From Haematobia irritans (lineage: Eukaryota; Arthropoda; Insecta; Diptera; Muscidae): a stretch of DNA of 64,000 nt. Every line of letters starts with the position of its first letter. Within the stretch, counting starts at the first letter, position 1. The notes beneath the pieces were generated by a model, which saw only the letters and a list, made by a program, of their open reading frames with translations, did no database searches and had not been told where the DNA came from. Shown in pieces: positions 10,246 to 22,682 of this stretch. Location of the stretch: contig NC_134401.1 in assembly GCF_050003625.1 (NCBI RefSeq), forward strand, positions 1,488,001 through 1,552,000. Reading direction: 5' to 3'. A program made the position numbers and the translations under genes.

Positions 10246-13152
10246 ATGGACCATAGAGTCATAAATTTTTTAACCTTCAATATAAGATCTCTGGTTGATT
10301 CCAGCAGACAAATTGACCTCAAAAACACTCTATTTCACAATAGAATAGACATTGGTTTCATTCAGGAATGCCACCTGAAAGGAAAAAGAAAAGTTAAACT
10401 AGATGGATACAACTTTGTGTATGACAACTCACCATTGGGTGTTGCTGTAGTTTTAAAAAACACATTTCTTTATGACAAAGTTTTATTAAATGATGTCGGC
10501 ATCAAAACATCCCTGATAAAAGTCGAATCTTCTTTTAATAATACCACAAAAAAATATTTGTTTGGGTCTGTTTACATTCCATGTAATCACCCAGCTCAGC
10601 AACTTGAAAATGATCTGGAAAAATTACTTCGTCTTTGTCAAAATTTTGATGCTTTTGTGCTGGGTGGAGATCTCAATTCGAAAAATTCCGCATGGGAAGA
10701 TGTCATCGAAAATTCGAATGGTAAAATACTTTACAATTGGCTGGAAAATCGTACTTTGGATGTTACCAGATTATGTGATTCTTCTCCATCTTATCCGAAT
10801 GGACCCTCTTATCTCGATCATTTTTTGGTCAGTCCTCATCTAATCAGTAGAAATGTGGTGAATTTTCAGATATCATCATTACCATCATTCTCAGATCATT
10901 TCCCACTTAAACTGAATTTAAAACTTCAACACACTGGCTTCCTTCTGAGAACTCCAAATACCATAATATCATATAAAAACACCAATTGGGATAATTTTCG
11001 CCGTGACTTGGATTCTGCCTCAAATCGATTGTTGCCTCCACACAATAATAACTTGGAAAATATCGAAATTGATGATTTAATTAATGGATTCAATGAAAAA
11101 TATAAATTGATACATAATACTCACTCCCAACAAATCCAGATCGTTGATAATAAATTCCCGTTGTCAGAAAGAACCAAAAAACTATTCAAACTTAAACACG
11201 ACTGGCAGAAGCAACTAAAAAAAATCTTTCATCGCACAGGAAACAGAGTGAGTATTGAGTATACCATTCTTTCGAAGCAAATACAGCTGTTGAAGATAAT
11301 CATAAAAGAATCCGTTAATATTGAGCAAGCAGAAAAATTTAATAAAAAATTACAAAATATAAAACCTGGTCCGTCCGCCTTTAAGGAAATATACCAAATA
11401 ACTGGTAAAATAAAGTCTCCATTTTGCAGCCAAATTTCCATCAACAATGATGTTTCCAAGAATCCCAATGAAATAGCCAATTGTTTTCAACAATATTACA
11501 ACACAGTGTTTCAGAGAACAATTCCCCTACAACCAGTTTCGGATTTAAATACAAAAGTACCTGCATATATTAGTGCCACAACTCCACATATATACTCGTT
11601 TGATGATGACTTTAACGCTTCTCAAAATCCTGATAATCTCCATTTTACTAATATAGAGCGGATCGGAAACATTATCCAGAATATAAATAATAAAAAGTCA
11701 AGTGGGATAGATGAAATCTCAAACTTTATTATAAAAAAATTCCCCAGTGCAACATTAAAGCTACTTACATGCATTTTTAATCACTGTATCAATAATGGAT
11801 ATTTTCCCTCTGTTTGGAAAGTAGCAAAAATATTGCCTATTAAGAAAAAAACGGATAGTGCTGAACCGGCAGACTTTCGTCCAATTTCTCTCCTCTCTAA
11901 CATTGGGAAACTTTTTGAGCATGTCCTAAAGGAGAAAATGGAAAATAGTTACATAATTGATCCAATTCCAAATTTTCAATTTGGTTTTAAAAAGGGTCAT
12001 TCCACCCAACATGCACTTTTGAAATTTCACAATGATATAATTTCAAATCTCAACTACAAAAAATGTACTGTAGCCATTGCATTAGACATTCAAAAGGCAT
12101 TTGATTCTGTATGTCATATGGGAATCTTATACAAACTTGTTGAATTGGAAACTGACCCATTCATTGTGAAAATGCTTATCAGCTATTTTACGAACCGAAA
12201 ATTCTCCGTAAACATTCAAGGGATATCCTCCAGCTTAGGTGAAGTAAATAGCGGGGTACCTCAGGGCAGTGTCCTGGCCCCATTTCTGTTCAACATTTTC
12301 CTGAATGATTTTCCACACACTCACGAGGACTCTCAGGCAATTCTCTATGCAGACGATTGTTTAATTTACGCCCACAGCACTTCCCCGGCAGAGGCGCTAC
12401 ACAAAGCAACACAACACCTCCAGCTCATTAGCGACTTCTACGTAAAGTGGGGAATAACAATTAATGCATCAAAATCTGAAGCAATATGTATAAGAAACGC
12501 TTCCGGTAAATGTCCCAGGTTTGTAGTCCCTGAGAGCAAGTCACTGAAACTCACACTTAATGGCATCGAAATTCCCTTCGAGACAGAAATAAAATATCTG
12601 GGAGTCACTTTCGACAACTTGCTAAAGTTCAACACTCATGCCCGATTATCGCTGAAAAAGACAAAACGTATACTTGGGTCATTTTCATACATTCTGGGGA
12701 ATAAATACTTACCTCAAAAAACAAAGCTCCTACTATACAAAGTAGCCATAAGACCAATGTTGATATATGGATTTCCAATCTGGTTCACTATCTCCCCGAC
12801 AGTGGCTAATGAATTAGAAATCTTTGAACGGAAAATATTAAGAAAATGCGTCAACAAGCATTACCAAAGCCGCGAAAAAAAATTCTCCAACTCCCACATT
12901 TATGAAACATCTGGAGTCCAACCATTATGCAGGTACGCCCTCAACCTCCAGCGTTCATTCATCGAGAGGCTTGCCGCACATGAAAATGAATTGTTGAGCA
13001 CAATTTACAACATTGAAGAAAATGCTAATTGGTCTGATTCTAAATACCTCTCGTCTGTTGCCATCATTAATGAATTACTTGACAACGAATCAGTCAATCT
13101 TACCTTGCCGCAATTCTTCCAGAAAACGACACCTGGAACACATAGAGGATAA
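10246..13152 (+). CDS. LINE ORF2: endonuclease and reverse transcriptase
   Basis: 968-aa open frame for target-primed reverse transcription in the nucleus. Residues 1-220 form an APE-type endonuclease: NFLTFNIRSL, FIQECHLKG (catalytic Glu), LGGDLNSKNSAWED, LDHFLVS and SDHFPLKL. The reverse transcriptase spans about 480-770: ADFRPISLLSNIGKLFEHVL, LDIQKAFDSV, GVPQGSVLAPFLFNIFLNDF and the catalytic YADDCLIYA. No RNase H is visible, as in Jockey-type elements. The start ATG overlaps the ORF1 stop by 11 nt (ATGGACCATAG at 10246-10256), suggesting coupled re-initiation. The frame is intact, so this enzyme could still be functional even though its own ORF1 is broken. Confidence 0.95.
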   Translation: MDHRVINFLTFNIRSLVDSSRQIDLKNTLFHNRIDIGFIQECHLKGKRKVKLDGYNFVYDNSPLGVAVVLKNTFLYDKVLLNDVGIKTSLIKVESSFNNTTKKYLFGSVYIPCNHPAQQLENDLEKLLRLCQNFDAFVLGGDLNSKNSAWEDVIENSNGKILYNWLENRTLDVTRLCDSSPSYPNGPSYLDHFLVSPHLISRNVVNFQISSLPSFSDHFPLKLNLKLQHTGFLLRTPNTIISYKNTNWDNFRRDLDSASNRLLPPHNNNLENIEIDDLINGFNEKYKLIHNTHSQQIQIVDNKFPLSERTKKLFKLKHDWQKQLKKIFHRTGNRVSIEYTILSKQIQLLKIIIKESVNIEQAEKFNKKLQNIKPGPSAFKEIYQITGKIKSPFCSQISINNDVSKNPNEIANCFQQYYNTVFQRTIPLQPVSDLNTKVPAYISATTPHIYSFDDDFNASQNPDNLHFTNIERIGNIIQNINNKKSSGIDEISNFIIKKFPSATLKLLTCIFNHCINNGYFPSVWKVAKILPIKKKTDSAEPADFRPISLLSNIGKLFEHVLKEKMENSYIIDPIPNFQFGFKKGHSTQHALLKFHNDIISNLNYKKCTVAIALDIQKAFDSVCHMGILYKLVELETDPFIVKMLISYFTNRKFSVNIQGISSSLGEVNSGVPQGSVLAPFLFNIFLNDFPHTHEDSQAILYADDCLIYAHSTSPAEALHKATQHLQLISDFYVKWGITINASKSEAICIRNASGKCPRFVVPESKSLKLTLNGIEIPFETEIKYLGVTFDNLLKFNTHARLSLKKTKRILGSFSYILGNKYLPQKTKLLLYKVAIRPMLIYGFPIWFTISPTVANELEIFERKILRKCVNKHYQSREKKFSNSHIYETSGVQPLCRYALNLQRSFIERLAAHENELLSTIYNIEENANWSDSKYLSSVAIINELLDNESVNLTLPQFFQKTTPGTHRG

Positions 13153-13688
13153 ATGATAATTATAATTAACTCTCTCTTATAAACTAGTCTATAAGAAGAA
13201 ATACGTGCAATTATTTATATTAGACCATAAGTCATATTACAATACTTACGTACCTGCCCTATGCTCATGCATATTCGCTTCAACTGTGATACTAGTATAA
13301 AAAAAATACTCACCATTGTACTCTAAAAGCTATTATATTAGCCTTCGTCGCTAACATACAATTTGTTAATTCGTTTTAAGTGTTTTTTTAGTCGTAGATT
13401 TAGTATTAAACATTTATTTATTTTAACAACAGACACTCGCGCTCTGTACGACAACAACAAAGGTTAATGAGCAAGCCTTTTTTTTCATTCATCTCATGTG
13501 CCATGTACGCACAATCGATTTTTTTCACTATAAAGCAAGAGCTATTTTACATTATTTAACTGTGTATTAGAACAAGACAGATATAGTTCTAAGTTTACCA
13601 CTAACTTATCGATAAGTTCATATCATCAATGTAATCGAAATTAATAAGTCTCAAATAAACATACTTACTTACTTACTTAACACGTGCA

Positions 13689-14065
13689 CGCATAGGAAGA
13701 GTTACCACTTAATTCGTTTCTTCATCAAATCGGTATATGAATGTGATTAAAAGCACGTCGAAAATAAGGATAAACTTTTAAGAGTACCTAATCCAAATAA
13801 AAAGCAGTATTTATTTAATTTTACATGTTATCTACTATTATTACTAATTCTTGATGAAGGTTCGATATAAAATTGTACTAGGACACAAAATAAATCATAT
13901 TTGTGAAATACTGTAATTGAGGTCTTTTCTGGGAATTTGATCTCAAAGGAATCTGGCATCATTGCTATTGTATTTTATCATTTTAAAATGTACTTCTGAA
14001 AATGTGCGCTTGCAACAATTGATGGAAAATTATTAAATAAAATATAAATAAATCAAGCAGGAATC
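13689..14065. other. Intergenic region between LINE and UTP20
   Basis: AT-rich, no coding sequence. It should contain the UTP20 5' UTR and promoter; no confident core promoter element is seen. Confidence 0.4.
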
Positions 14066-17000
14066 ATGGGTGACTTTGGTGAAAAAAGTAAAAAATCAAA
14101 CACATTTCAAGTAAGTATAATCAGTTACATCGCATGACTTTCCTAATGTGATCATCTTTCAGTTTAAAAGTTTCGCTGAACGTGTTAACGAGATCGATTT
14201 AAGAAGTTTGGCTTTGTATCACATTGGCCATGAAAATGAAGAATTATGCGAGGACAATGAAACTTATTTCCACCAAACACTCAAAAAATGGATGGTTTTA
14301 AATTTGTCTACGGAATTCTCTCAGTTTACGAGAAAGGTTCTGAGGATTGTCACTTTACCTCAATTGTTGCATCAAAAAGATTTTGTGGTGGACATACTTC
14401 TGGACAAGTTGTCATGTGCAACGAATCTTTCATTACAGCCACTTTTGGAGTTGCTCTATGTATTGGCCAGAGATTTGCGTGAAGAATTCTATCCCTACTT
14501 TCAAAGGGTTTTGGATAGATTAATTTGCCTACTCAATACCAAGGATGCTGAGCAATTGGAATGGACACTGGTTTGCCTTGCGTATTTATTCAAGACATTA
14601 AAACCCCACTTGAAGCGGAACATTGGGGTAGTCTTCCATAGCATTTTGCCGTTACTGGATGAACGGCGGTACGAGGAACATGTCACTAACTTTGCTGTTG
14701 AGTGTTTCTCATTTATTGCCCGCGATGTAAGAGACTATGACAAATTTCTTCAATTCATACTGGCCACAGTGGCGCTGGAGCAGATTGAAAGTATCCAGGG
14801 TTGTGGTCGTTTGCTATTTGAAATAATGCGTGGAGTTAAGGGCCAATTTCATTCAATGGCAGGTGATTTTTTGCAGTTTATCTTTGAAGCTTTAGTTGGA
14901 GATAAGAATATCAAAAGCCAACAATTGGAACTGCTTCATGACATAGTAAAATATGCTATATCACAACTCTTGAAATTTATTACACCAGCGCAAATGTCAT
15001 TGTTCTGGACGAAACTTTGTTTGGTCGCCGATTGTAGCAAAAATGTGTCCACTTTGAAATGTTTAATGAGAATAGCTCTACAGGTTGTAGAGTACAAAGA
15101 ATGCCGGTATCTTACGGACATGGATTTACTTGTGGTTACCATCCTACGGATAATCGGAAATGCTCCACAAGAAAATGATTCGGATGAAACATTGAGTCTA
15201 TCCACCATGATTATTACCACTATATTGCTATCGGGCTCTTCGTTGGTAACTCAGTTGGATACAAGTCGTTTGTTAAAGAAAGCATTGAGTATTAAACAAC
15301 GAGATATATACGACAGTTTTGTTTTGGCCATGGCATTGCACGTTCAGTTTGATATATTTATCTTGCCTTCCCTTGTCCAATATTTCGAAAGTAACTTTGA
15401 TTTGCAATCTATGGAATTGATGGCCGAAGTAGTTTTGAAAAAGCATCCCCTCAATTTCAATGCTGTTGCGATACAACAATGGAAGTCAATGGAAATAAAA
15501 GTGAACTCTTTGGAAACATTGGAAAAAATCAAAGATAATATTGCAGTCATGGACCTAGATCATGCAATGATCGAGCAACAATTACTTCTACTCATTTTAG
15601 CACCACATCTGAAAGGATTAAAAGTTGAGAATATACAAAGGCGTGTGGAATATCTAATGGGGTGTGTAATCAAGGAGTTAAATTCATCAAACGAAGCTAA
15701 ATATCTGAATATCCTAACGCTGCTTATTGAAATTGAATGCCAATTGAATTCCTCTCCATCAAAAGATGTATGTAGTTTGCTGAAACCAATTTTACTGAAA
15801 AATTTGGAATACAGAAATGTACTCGGATGTTTGGATCTGTTGATTTATAAAAATCCAAAATTGTTCAAGAATGACGCTGATATTAAAATATCATTAGCCA
15901 ACATGCTACAGCATCATGATCACAATATGCGTCTCTTGTCCTGCCACTCACTGACTATTCTACACAAGGGCCAAGAAACAAAAACCCCTTATCATATATT
16001 TTACCAGGCAGAGCTAATCGAACCCAATGTTCACAATTACAGAGAACAGTTATTGCTGCTACAAAAACTTGAGCCACAAGCCGAGTTGTTCAAATCGTTT
16101 GAAATTGAAACCACTAAGTTAGACTGCATTCGATTTCTGCTGGGTTTGTTACATCATAATTTCAAGATAATTTGGGATCCTGTACTAAAACTGTTAGAAG
16201 ACTATGTGAAGCAAATAGACACTTCTTTGTTTTGGCCTATCTATCAGGAAAGTTTACAAAAAACTCTAGAAAAAATCGATTACTCTAATGACATCCGGGA
16301 GGAAAAGAAATCTGTAGAATATTTATGGCAGTCGAAAACATTGAATGCCGTATTACCCGGATTTCATGAACTAATGGAGACTCAGCAGCAATTGTTAAAT
16401 TACAGAATTTTACTGTGGCAACGTTTGCCCCATTTTGGAAAACTATTTGAAATAAAAAACCGGGATTTGGTGGGGCTTTTTTTGAAATTTGTAGAAGAGG
16501 AGTACAAAGAACATTTGGAAAGGAAGGAAAATTCTTGGGATTTGACAACTACAACTAAACAAATATCTGTTCTGCTGCAAAATGACGATGAAGAAATAGC
16601 AGATGATGGAGATGACGAATCTGAAGAGATGATACACAAATTTAAGAAAAAGTCAAAATTATCCCTCAAAGATAATTACTGCACGAAATTCATACTACAA
16701 ACATTACAGTGTAAATTGTCTGTTCTCGCATCACAGCAGAATCCTAGAGCTTTGTTTAGAGAACCCGAACTATGGCTATTCTATACAGAACTTCTTAGAG
16801 GTTCCAATATTCAATTGCAAAAGTCAGGCTTGGATTGTATTATGTCATACAAGTCCAAATCACTAATGCCGTATAAGGATGTACTCTACAATATTTTGGA
16901 TGAGAAAAAATTCAAAGATGAACTGTTAAATTTTAAAGTGGATTCCATATCGGAGGATCATCGCGAGCAGCTAATGCATATCCTTTTAAGATTACTCTAC

Positions 17001-20000
17001 GGGAAAATGATAACGAGGGGTTCTCAGAAAGGGCTTAGTCCTCAACAAAGAAAATCGGTAATCCTAAGATTTTTGGGCCAATGCAATATCAAAGAAATCG
17101 AATGGTTTTTACAAATGGCTTTTGGATTATATAAGGAGTTTACCGAGGAAACAACAGACATTGCGTTGATATCGAGCATGGTGAACGATAAATTCAACCT
17201 CTCTTCTATTTGGTCTCCAAAGAAACTCCAAAGTGTAGTAAATTTATTGGAGTTGATACGCAAGGAATTCGGCGGAATCATGAAAGAAAAATTTCACTAT
17301 TTTATGTTGAAACTTTTAGTATTCATCGGTGCCGTTTGCAATGAAGTTTCCAAGCAAGACGTTACACTATTACATCCCAAAATGCCAACAGTTTTTCGAA
17401 ATCTAAAACAGAATTCATTACAAAGTTTGCATAACTTTTTCCAGCATATCGAGGAATTTGAATGGACGGACGAATTGATTACATGCATTACGGATGTCTA
17501 CGTATTTCCCTCTTTAGATAAATTGCCTTTGGAGAGCATACACACGCCCACTGCTCTACTCAAATTGTTATTGATGTGGGGAGAGAAACCGAAACATTTC
17601 AAATATTTGAACCAACACTTCCATGTTTCTGGAAAACCAATATTTCATTACATTATATCGCTTCTCTTGAATGATAAATCGAAAATTGTAGTACGGAAAG
17701 CCATAATGAATTTAATCGAGAAATTGCTTGTCGCATCGGAAACCGATGTTGACTACTCAGACGATGCCTTAAAGCTGATTAAACCCTACATCCCCGAAAT
17801 ACTGCAAAGGCTAAAGATGAATTTTTCGTCTCGAAGTTCGAGACAATCATTGGACAAAAGAGATTTGAATATATTGTCAATGTTAACAAAACACGTTGAA
17901 GAACCTGAAACCTGCGATAGTTTGCTGCAGCTTCTATTGCCCATTTTAATAGCAAGGACTCATTCTCAAAATAGCAATGAAGTTGTATCTCAGGTAATAA
18001 CAACTCTGTCAAATCTCATAAAACGTTTGGATATACCGGAATTATACATAAGAAAGATAGCCCCACTTTTTGAGCAGATATCAGAGGTGACTGCCCGTAA
18101 ACAATTGTGTGACTTAGTTGCCGACATCGCTAAGATCAAACACAAACAGTCGCCTAATTCATCCCTTAGCAAGCAATTGAAATTCACTGCTCGAATAATG
18201 ATTTTGCTAAATGCCTGGGACAAACGCTGGTTGGAGCAACCGGACTATGAGAAACGTTTGGATGCATTCAAGGAACTGAAACTGCAGATAGAAACTCCTG
18301 AGGGCATGGATTTAGATTTGGGCATACTGGTAATTTTCAACTGTTTCTACTTCCTGCGTCACGATAAAGATATAGGCTTACGTGACAATGCTAGTGAGCA
18401 TTTGAGACAACTACTGCCACACTTGACCAACAAGTATGCTAACGATAAACAGCAAATTGATTATTTAGTTGGTGATGTATTCATAAACCTGATAAGGCGT
18501 ATTATAAAGGATACCAATGAAAATGTTCGTAATGAAGGGATACGTTTGCTTGGTGAAATGGCTAGAGAGTGTGCAAATTCCCATGAAATTTTACATGACC
18601 TGCAACCACTTGGGGATAAGATGGATTCTGAAGTAGATTTCTTTGAAAATGTGATACATTTACAATCACATCGCCATGGTAGGGCGCTTCTCAAATTCAA
18701 TGCCCATGCTGCTACCCTAACTAAACCGCTCAGTTCAAGAACACTCACTCAGTTCGTATTGCCCTTGGCATCGCGATACCTTTTGCAAGAAAAATATGCC
18801 AGCAAACACACTCTTGTCGATGCGGCTATAGAAACTGTAGGTGTTGTGTGTCAACTTTTGCCATGGCAATATTATTACACAATTTTGCGCTACTACCTTT
18901 TGAAGATGCGTACCTCTCATGAATATCAAAAGCAATGTGTAAGAATAGTTGTACGAATTTTGGATGCCTTCCATTTTGACTTGTCTTTGGCCCAATCAGA
19001 TACGGATACCCTAGAAAAGTTGAAAACAACCATATTGAATTCATCAGACTCGCTGGAAATCAGTGAAGAATGTAAATCAAAACCGGATGGAAAAACTGTT
19101 GAAGACGATGAGGACACTGAGGAAGATGATGATAAAGATGAGGCCGCTGACAAGGAACCAACCGAGGAGCATAATCTAGAAAAGGATTTGGAAAATGGCA
19201 AATTGGATGAAGAAGAGGAAATTTCGGCAATAATATCTGTTGTTAAGAATGAATCATGGATGAAGCAACCAGTGCTCCTTAGTACTAATGCTTCCAAAAG
19301 AGTTCTAACCACAATTACGACGATATTGATACCAACATTAAATCGCTCAATAACTGAACAGTCTTCATACGATAACAAACACAAAGTAAATAGAAAAAAG
19401 TTGAGCATAGAACGAGAGGAAGAAGAAATTTTAAGAGTTCCCATTGGTTTGGCCCTTGTTAAACTTATGCAAAAGTTGCCGAAGGATCTAATGGATACAA
19501 GTTTGCCAGGTGTGTAGTTGATTATAATATTTCCATAGAGATTTATAGAATAAAATGTGGTTTAATTTTTCTAGGAGTTTTCATGAAAGTTTGTACCTTC
19601 TTGAGATCACCCTTGAAGTCCGTAAGAATGTTAACCCGTGACATTCTCAAGAAGATCATGCTGTGTCTTGGATCGTCCTATCTTTCTATGTTGGTGAATC
19701 ATTTACAAAATCTTTTAACTAGAGGCTTCCAAGTACATGTTTTATCTGTAACACTGCACGGAGTTCTGGAAGCTTTGCGAGATGTTATCCAATCGGGCGA
19801 CATTGAATCTTGTCTCCATAATTTGCTCGAAGTAGCGTTGAATGACATATTTGGCGATATAAGTGCCGAAAAAGAAATAGATAAACTGACGTCACACACC
19901 CCCGAAGCTAAACCAAGCGCAAAGAGTTATTTGGTGCTACACATAATCGCACGAAATATACAGGAAACATGCCTATTGGACATGCTTATACCATTCAAAG

Positions 20001-22682
20001 ATCACTTAGCACGTTCCAAATCACGAAAACTCACATTGAAAATTCAAGACTGTTTTGCCAAGATAGTAAATGGACTTGTGGAAAATCCATATATTTCCCG
20101 AGAAAGTTTACTAATTTTCATATATGGTACTATTTCGGAAAGCATAACGGATCTTTTGCCAGGAACTCAAAGACGTGTTCTAACCGAAAACGAAAAGGAG
20201 AAAATGAGACGTGCTAGGCCCGATTGCTTCATAATACAGCCATTGCCTAAGTACCGATCTGGAGCAGTTAACAAGAAAATACAAACGAATTCACAAGCTA
20301 ATGCCCATATTTTAATTGAATTTGGCTTGGAAATGTTGTACATTGTGTTAAAGCGCAAGAAATTACAAAATGTTGACTATGCACCATTTCTTAATCCGAT
20401 ATTACCATTACTTAAAGACGCATTGAAAAGCACCCATGTCCGAGCAACTACATTTGCTCTCAATTGCTTTTCCACTCTATGGGTGGAAGAATATGAATTG
20501 AAAGCCATGGAGGAAACTGATTACATAGCTGGCGTGGTGGAGAGAATATTTGAAATTTTAAAAAATTTCTCTACCTTCGGTGCCACAAAACAAGAAGATA
20601 ATTTCCAGTTGGTGAAGGCGACATTTAAAGCAATTGTTGGTCTAATAAGGAAGTGTCATTATTATAATCTCACCGAAGAACAAGTGGACGAATTAGTTTT
20701 ATACATAGAACAGGATCTACATGAAGGTGGCGATAATCAGACCATTACCTTCAACCTATTAAAGGCCATGCTTGGCCGCAAGGTAGAGTCCAAAGCCATT
20801 CATGATATTATGAAAAAAATAGGCGATATGTGTGTAGTCTCACCTTCAGACTATGTACGCAATGAGGCTAGAAATCTATTAACCATATACGTAATGGAAT
20901 ATCCTCTTCATAAAAGAGTAGATCATATTGTGAAATTTTTCTCTGCTCAGCTATGTTATTCACTGTCCGCTGGTCGGCTGTCTGCAATAGAATTTATTGC
21001 TACAATTGTCAAGAAATTCCCCTTGGTAATACTTGCAAAAAAAGCTGAATTTCTATATTTATCGCTGGGTACAAGATTGGTAAACGACGAGGAACCAGAA
21101 TGTCGAAAAGCTGTAGCCAACACAATTGAGTTGCTAATAAACAGATTAGAGAAATCTGATAGACAGCATTTGTTTGACCTAACGTTATTATTCTTGAGTT
21201 CTAATAATAAACCATCCGTTCGAGAAATGGGAGCTGCTCTATGTTCTAGATTTCTAAACTCGGAGAAACAATCATTCGCACCTCGTTTGAAACCATTGCT
21301 TCCGACTTTAGTGATGAGGTTGACGTGTCAAGACAATCACCAATCACAGGTAGGACGATTTGTAAGGGCTCCAAATACAGAATCCCTAGGTGATGGCGAA
21401 GATAGCGGAATTCCTAGAAGAAAACGAAACAAGGTAAGTTTCCTTTTCTTATACTGCTTTGTAGTGGGATGTTAATCCAAACGTATTCCAAAAAATTTGT
21501 ATAAAGACCAAAAAATTTAGCGAAGAGAACGCGAACAACATTTTAGAGAAAGATGTTAATAATGCATTGACCGATGAGCAAGACATAGAAGAAGATTTGG
21601 AGAGAAAGCAACGATGTTTGGACCATGAAATTATTCAAATACAGTACTGCATATTGAAGATATTCGAATATTGTTCAACAGAGTTGATGAGGAACTCTGA
21701 ACTTGCAAACACTATTGATGAATTAGCCTACGGTTGTCAACGTTTATTAGCTCATGACCACAATTGGGTTCGATGTAATGCTGCGAAAACAATTACTCAT
21801 ATATTGAGTGGCTACAACTTTGACTACGTCGGTCGCAAAATGTCTCAGAGTAACATAGATGATTCGATTGAAAATGCAATCAAGTTGGATTTTATTTATT
21901 TGAATCCAGAGTATGACATAAAATCATTGGTTTTAGATTTATGTGCTCAAATGATTCCGGGAGAAACCTCACAGTCAATGATAGATGAAATTGTAAAAAT
22001 ATTTTTGTATGTGGCTTCCATGTTGAAGGATGTACCATTTGCGATAAAAACAGAGTCTAATAATGCCGAAGAGCCTACACCAAATGATTCTCTTACCAAA
22101 ATCAATTTATATTGGCTAATGAAGAATATACGATTTCTTATAAATAGGGAAGTAGTTAAAGCTTCTCATAGTACTTCAATAGTAAGTCTTAACCACAGTT
22201 TAGCTATCACTTTCAAATGTAATCTGCCTTTTTACTTATTTTCTTAGAGAACAGCATTGTTCACTCTCCTGGAAAGTTTCATCACTCTTCTAAACTTGGA
22301 TATACTGTTAAAATTAGCACCATCGATTATATCGGCATTAGTTCGTGAAATGTCAGAGGAAGATCAAAACATTGATGCAGATTTACATAAATTAGCATTG
22401 CGTGTTGGAAGTCGCTTAAGAAAACGTATTGGCACAGATGTCTATGATAAATTACGAGCAAGTACACAAATGAAGTTGATGATACGTCGAGCTGATAGGA
22501 AAAAACTGATATTGCAAGAAAAAATTCACGATCCTGTTCGAGCGGCTAAACGTAAAGTTGCAATAAAAGAACGTAAAAAGTCTGCCAAGAAATTGAAAAC
22601 AAGTGTAATGAGAGGCAAGGCAGCAGATGTTAAACAAAAGTTGAAGAAACGAAAACGTAAAGCAGATGATAGTTTGTTTTGA
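14066..22682 (+). CDS. UTP20: UTP20 (DRIM), SSU processome HEAT-repeat protein
   Basis: Very large nucleolar scaffold of the small-subunit processome, needed for 18S rRNA maturation. Five exons join in frame: 14066-14110, 14163-19509, 19575-21433, 21507-22181 and 22248-22682, giving 2786 aa, essentially the same as human UTP20 (about 2785). The tiny first exon encodes MGDFGEKSKKSNTFQ and splices directly into FKSFAERVNEIDLRS, matching the family N-terminus. Family-like blocks include LQPLLELLYVLARDLREEFY near the N-terminus, followed by helical HEAT-like repeats throughout. A Glu/Asp-rich spacer lies near residues 1650-1700. The C-terminus is strongly basic (KKSAKKLKTS, KKRKRKADD), typical of nucleolar targeting. 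The fourth exon uses a less obvious acceptor (TATAAAG at 21500-21506), chosen because it alone keeps phase. No disruption is seen. Confidence 0.96.

Larger units (their letters stand above)
5390..10256 (+). pseudogene. LINE ORF1 (gag-like, PRE_C2HC and zinc knuckles), split by insertion
   Basis: The N-terminal part (5390-5746) starts with ATG, is Asn/Gln-rich, and ends at the KPKWCPPIYIY motif typical of Jockey-clade ORF1 proteins. The rest resumes at 9273 in the same reading sense after the 3.5-kb element. It then shows a PRE_C2HC-like region (KELKQSSLVLRGL) and three CCHC-type zinc knuckles: CRRCQRWGHTAKNC, CVKCDQNHNPGEC and CNNCKEPGHPANWRGC. Removing the insert and one copy of its target duplication keeps the frame open, so the break is entirely due to the insertion. 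In the family this protein binds RNA and accompanies the transcript. The stop overlaps the ORF2 start. Confidence 0.9.
5260..13678 (+). mobile_element. Jockey-type non-LTR retrotransposon, full length but interrupted
   Basis: A two-ORF LINE lies between the perfect 10-bp target-site duplications AACACGTGCA at 5250-5259 and 13679-13688. Its 5' UTR is about 130 bp. ORF1 is a gag-like protein with zinc knuckles, and ORF2 an endonuclease plus reverse transcriptase. AATAAA occurs at 13654, and the 3' end is a short (TTAC)n tail rather than poly(A). Without the 3523-bp insertion at 5747-9269 the element is about 4.9 kb, normal for the group. The intact ORF2 and perfect duplication point to recent insertion. 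Confidence 0.93.

Noticed and set aside
18926..19444. 172-codon Ser-rich frame on the minus strand
   Set aside because: It is the antisense shadow of the Glu/Asp-rich region of UTP20; poly-acidic codons read as Ser runs on the other strand.
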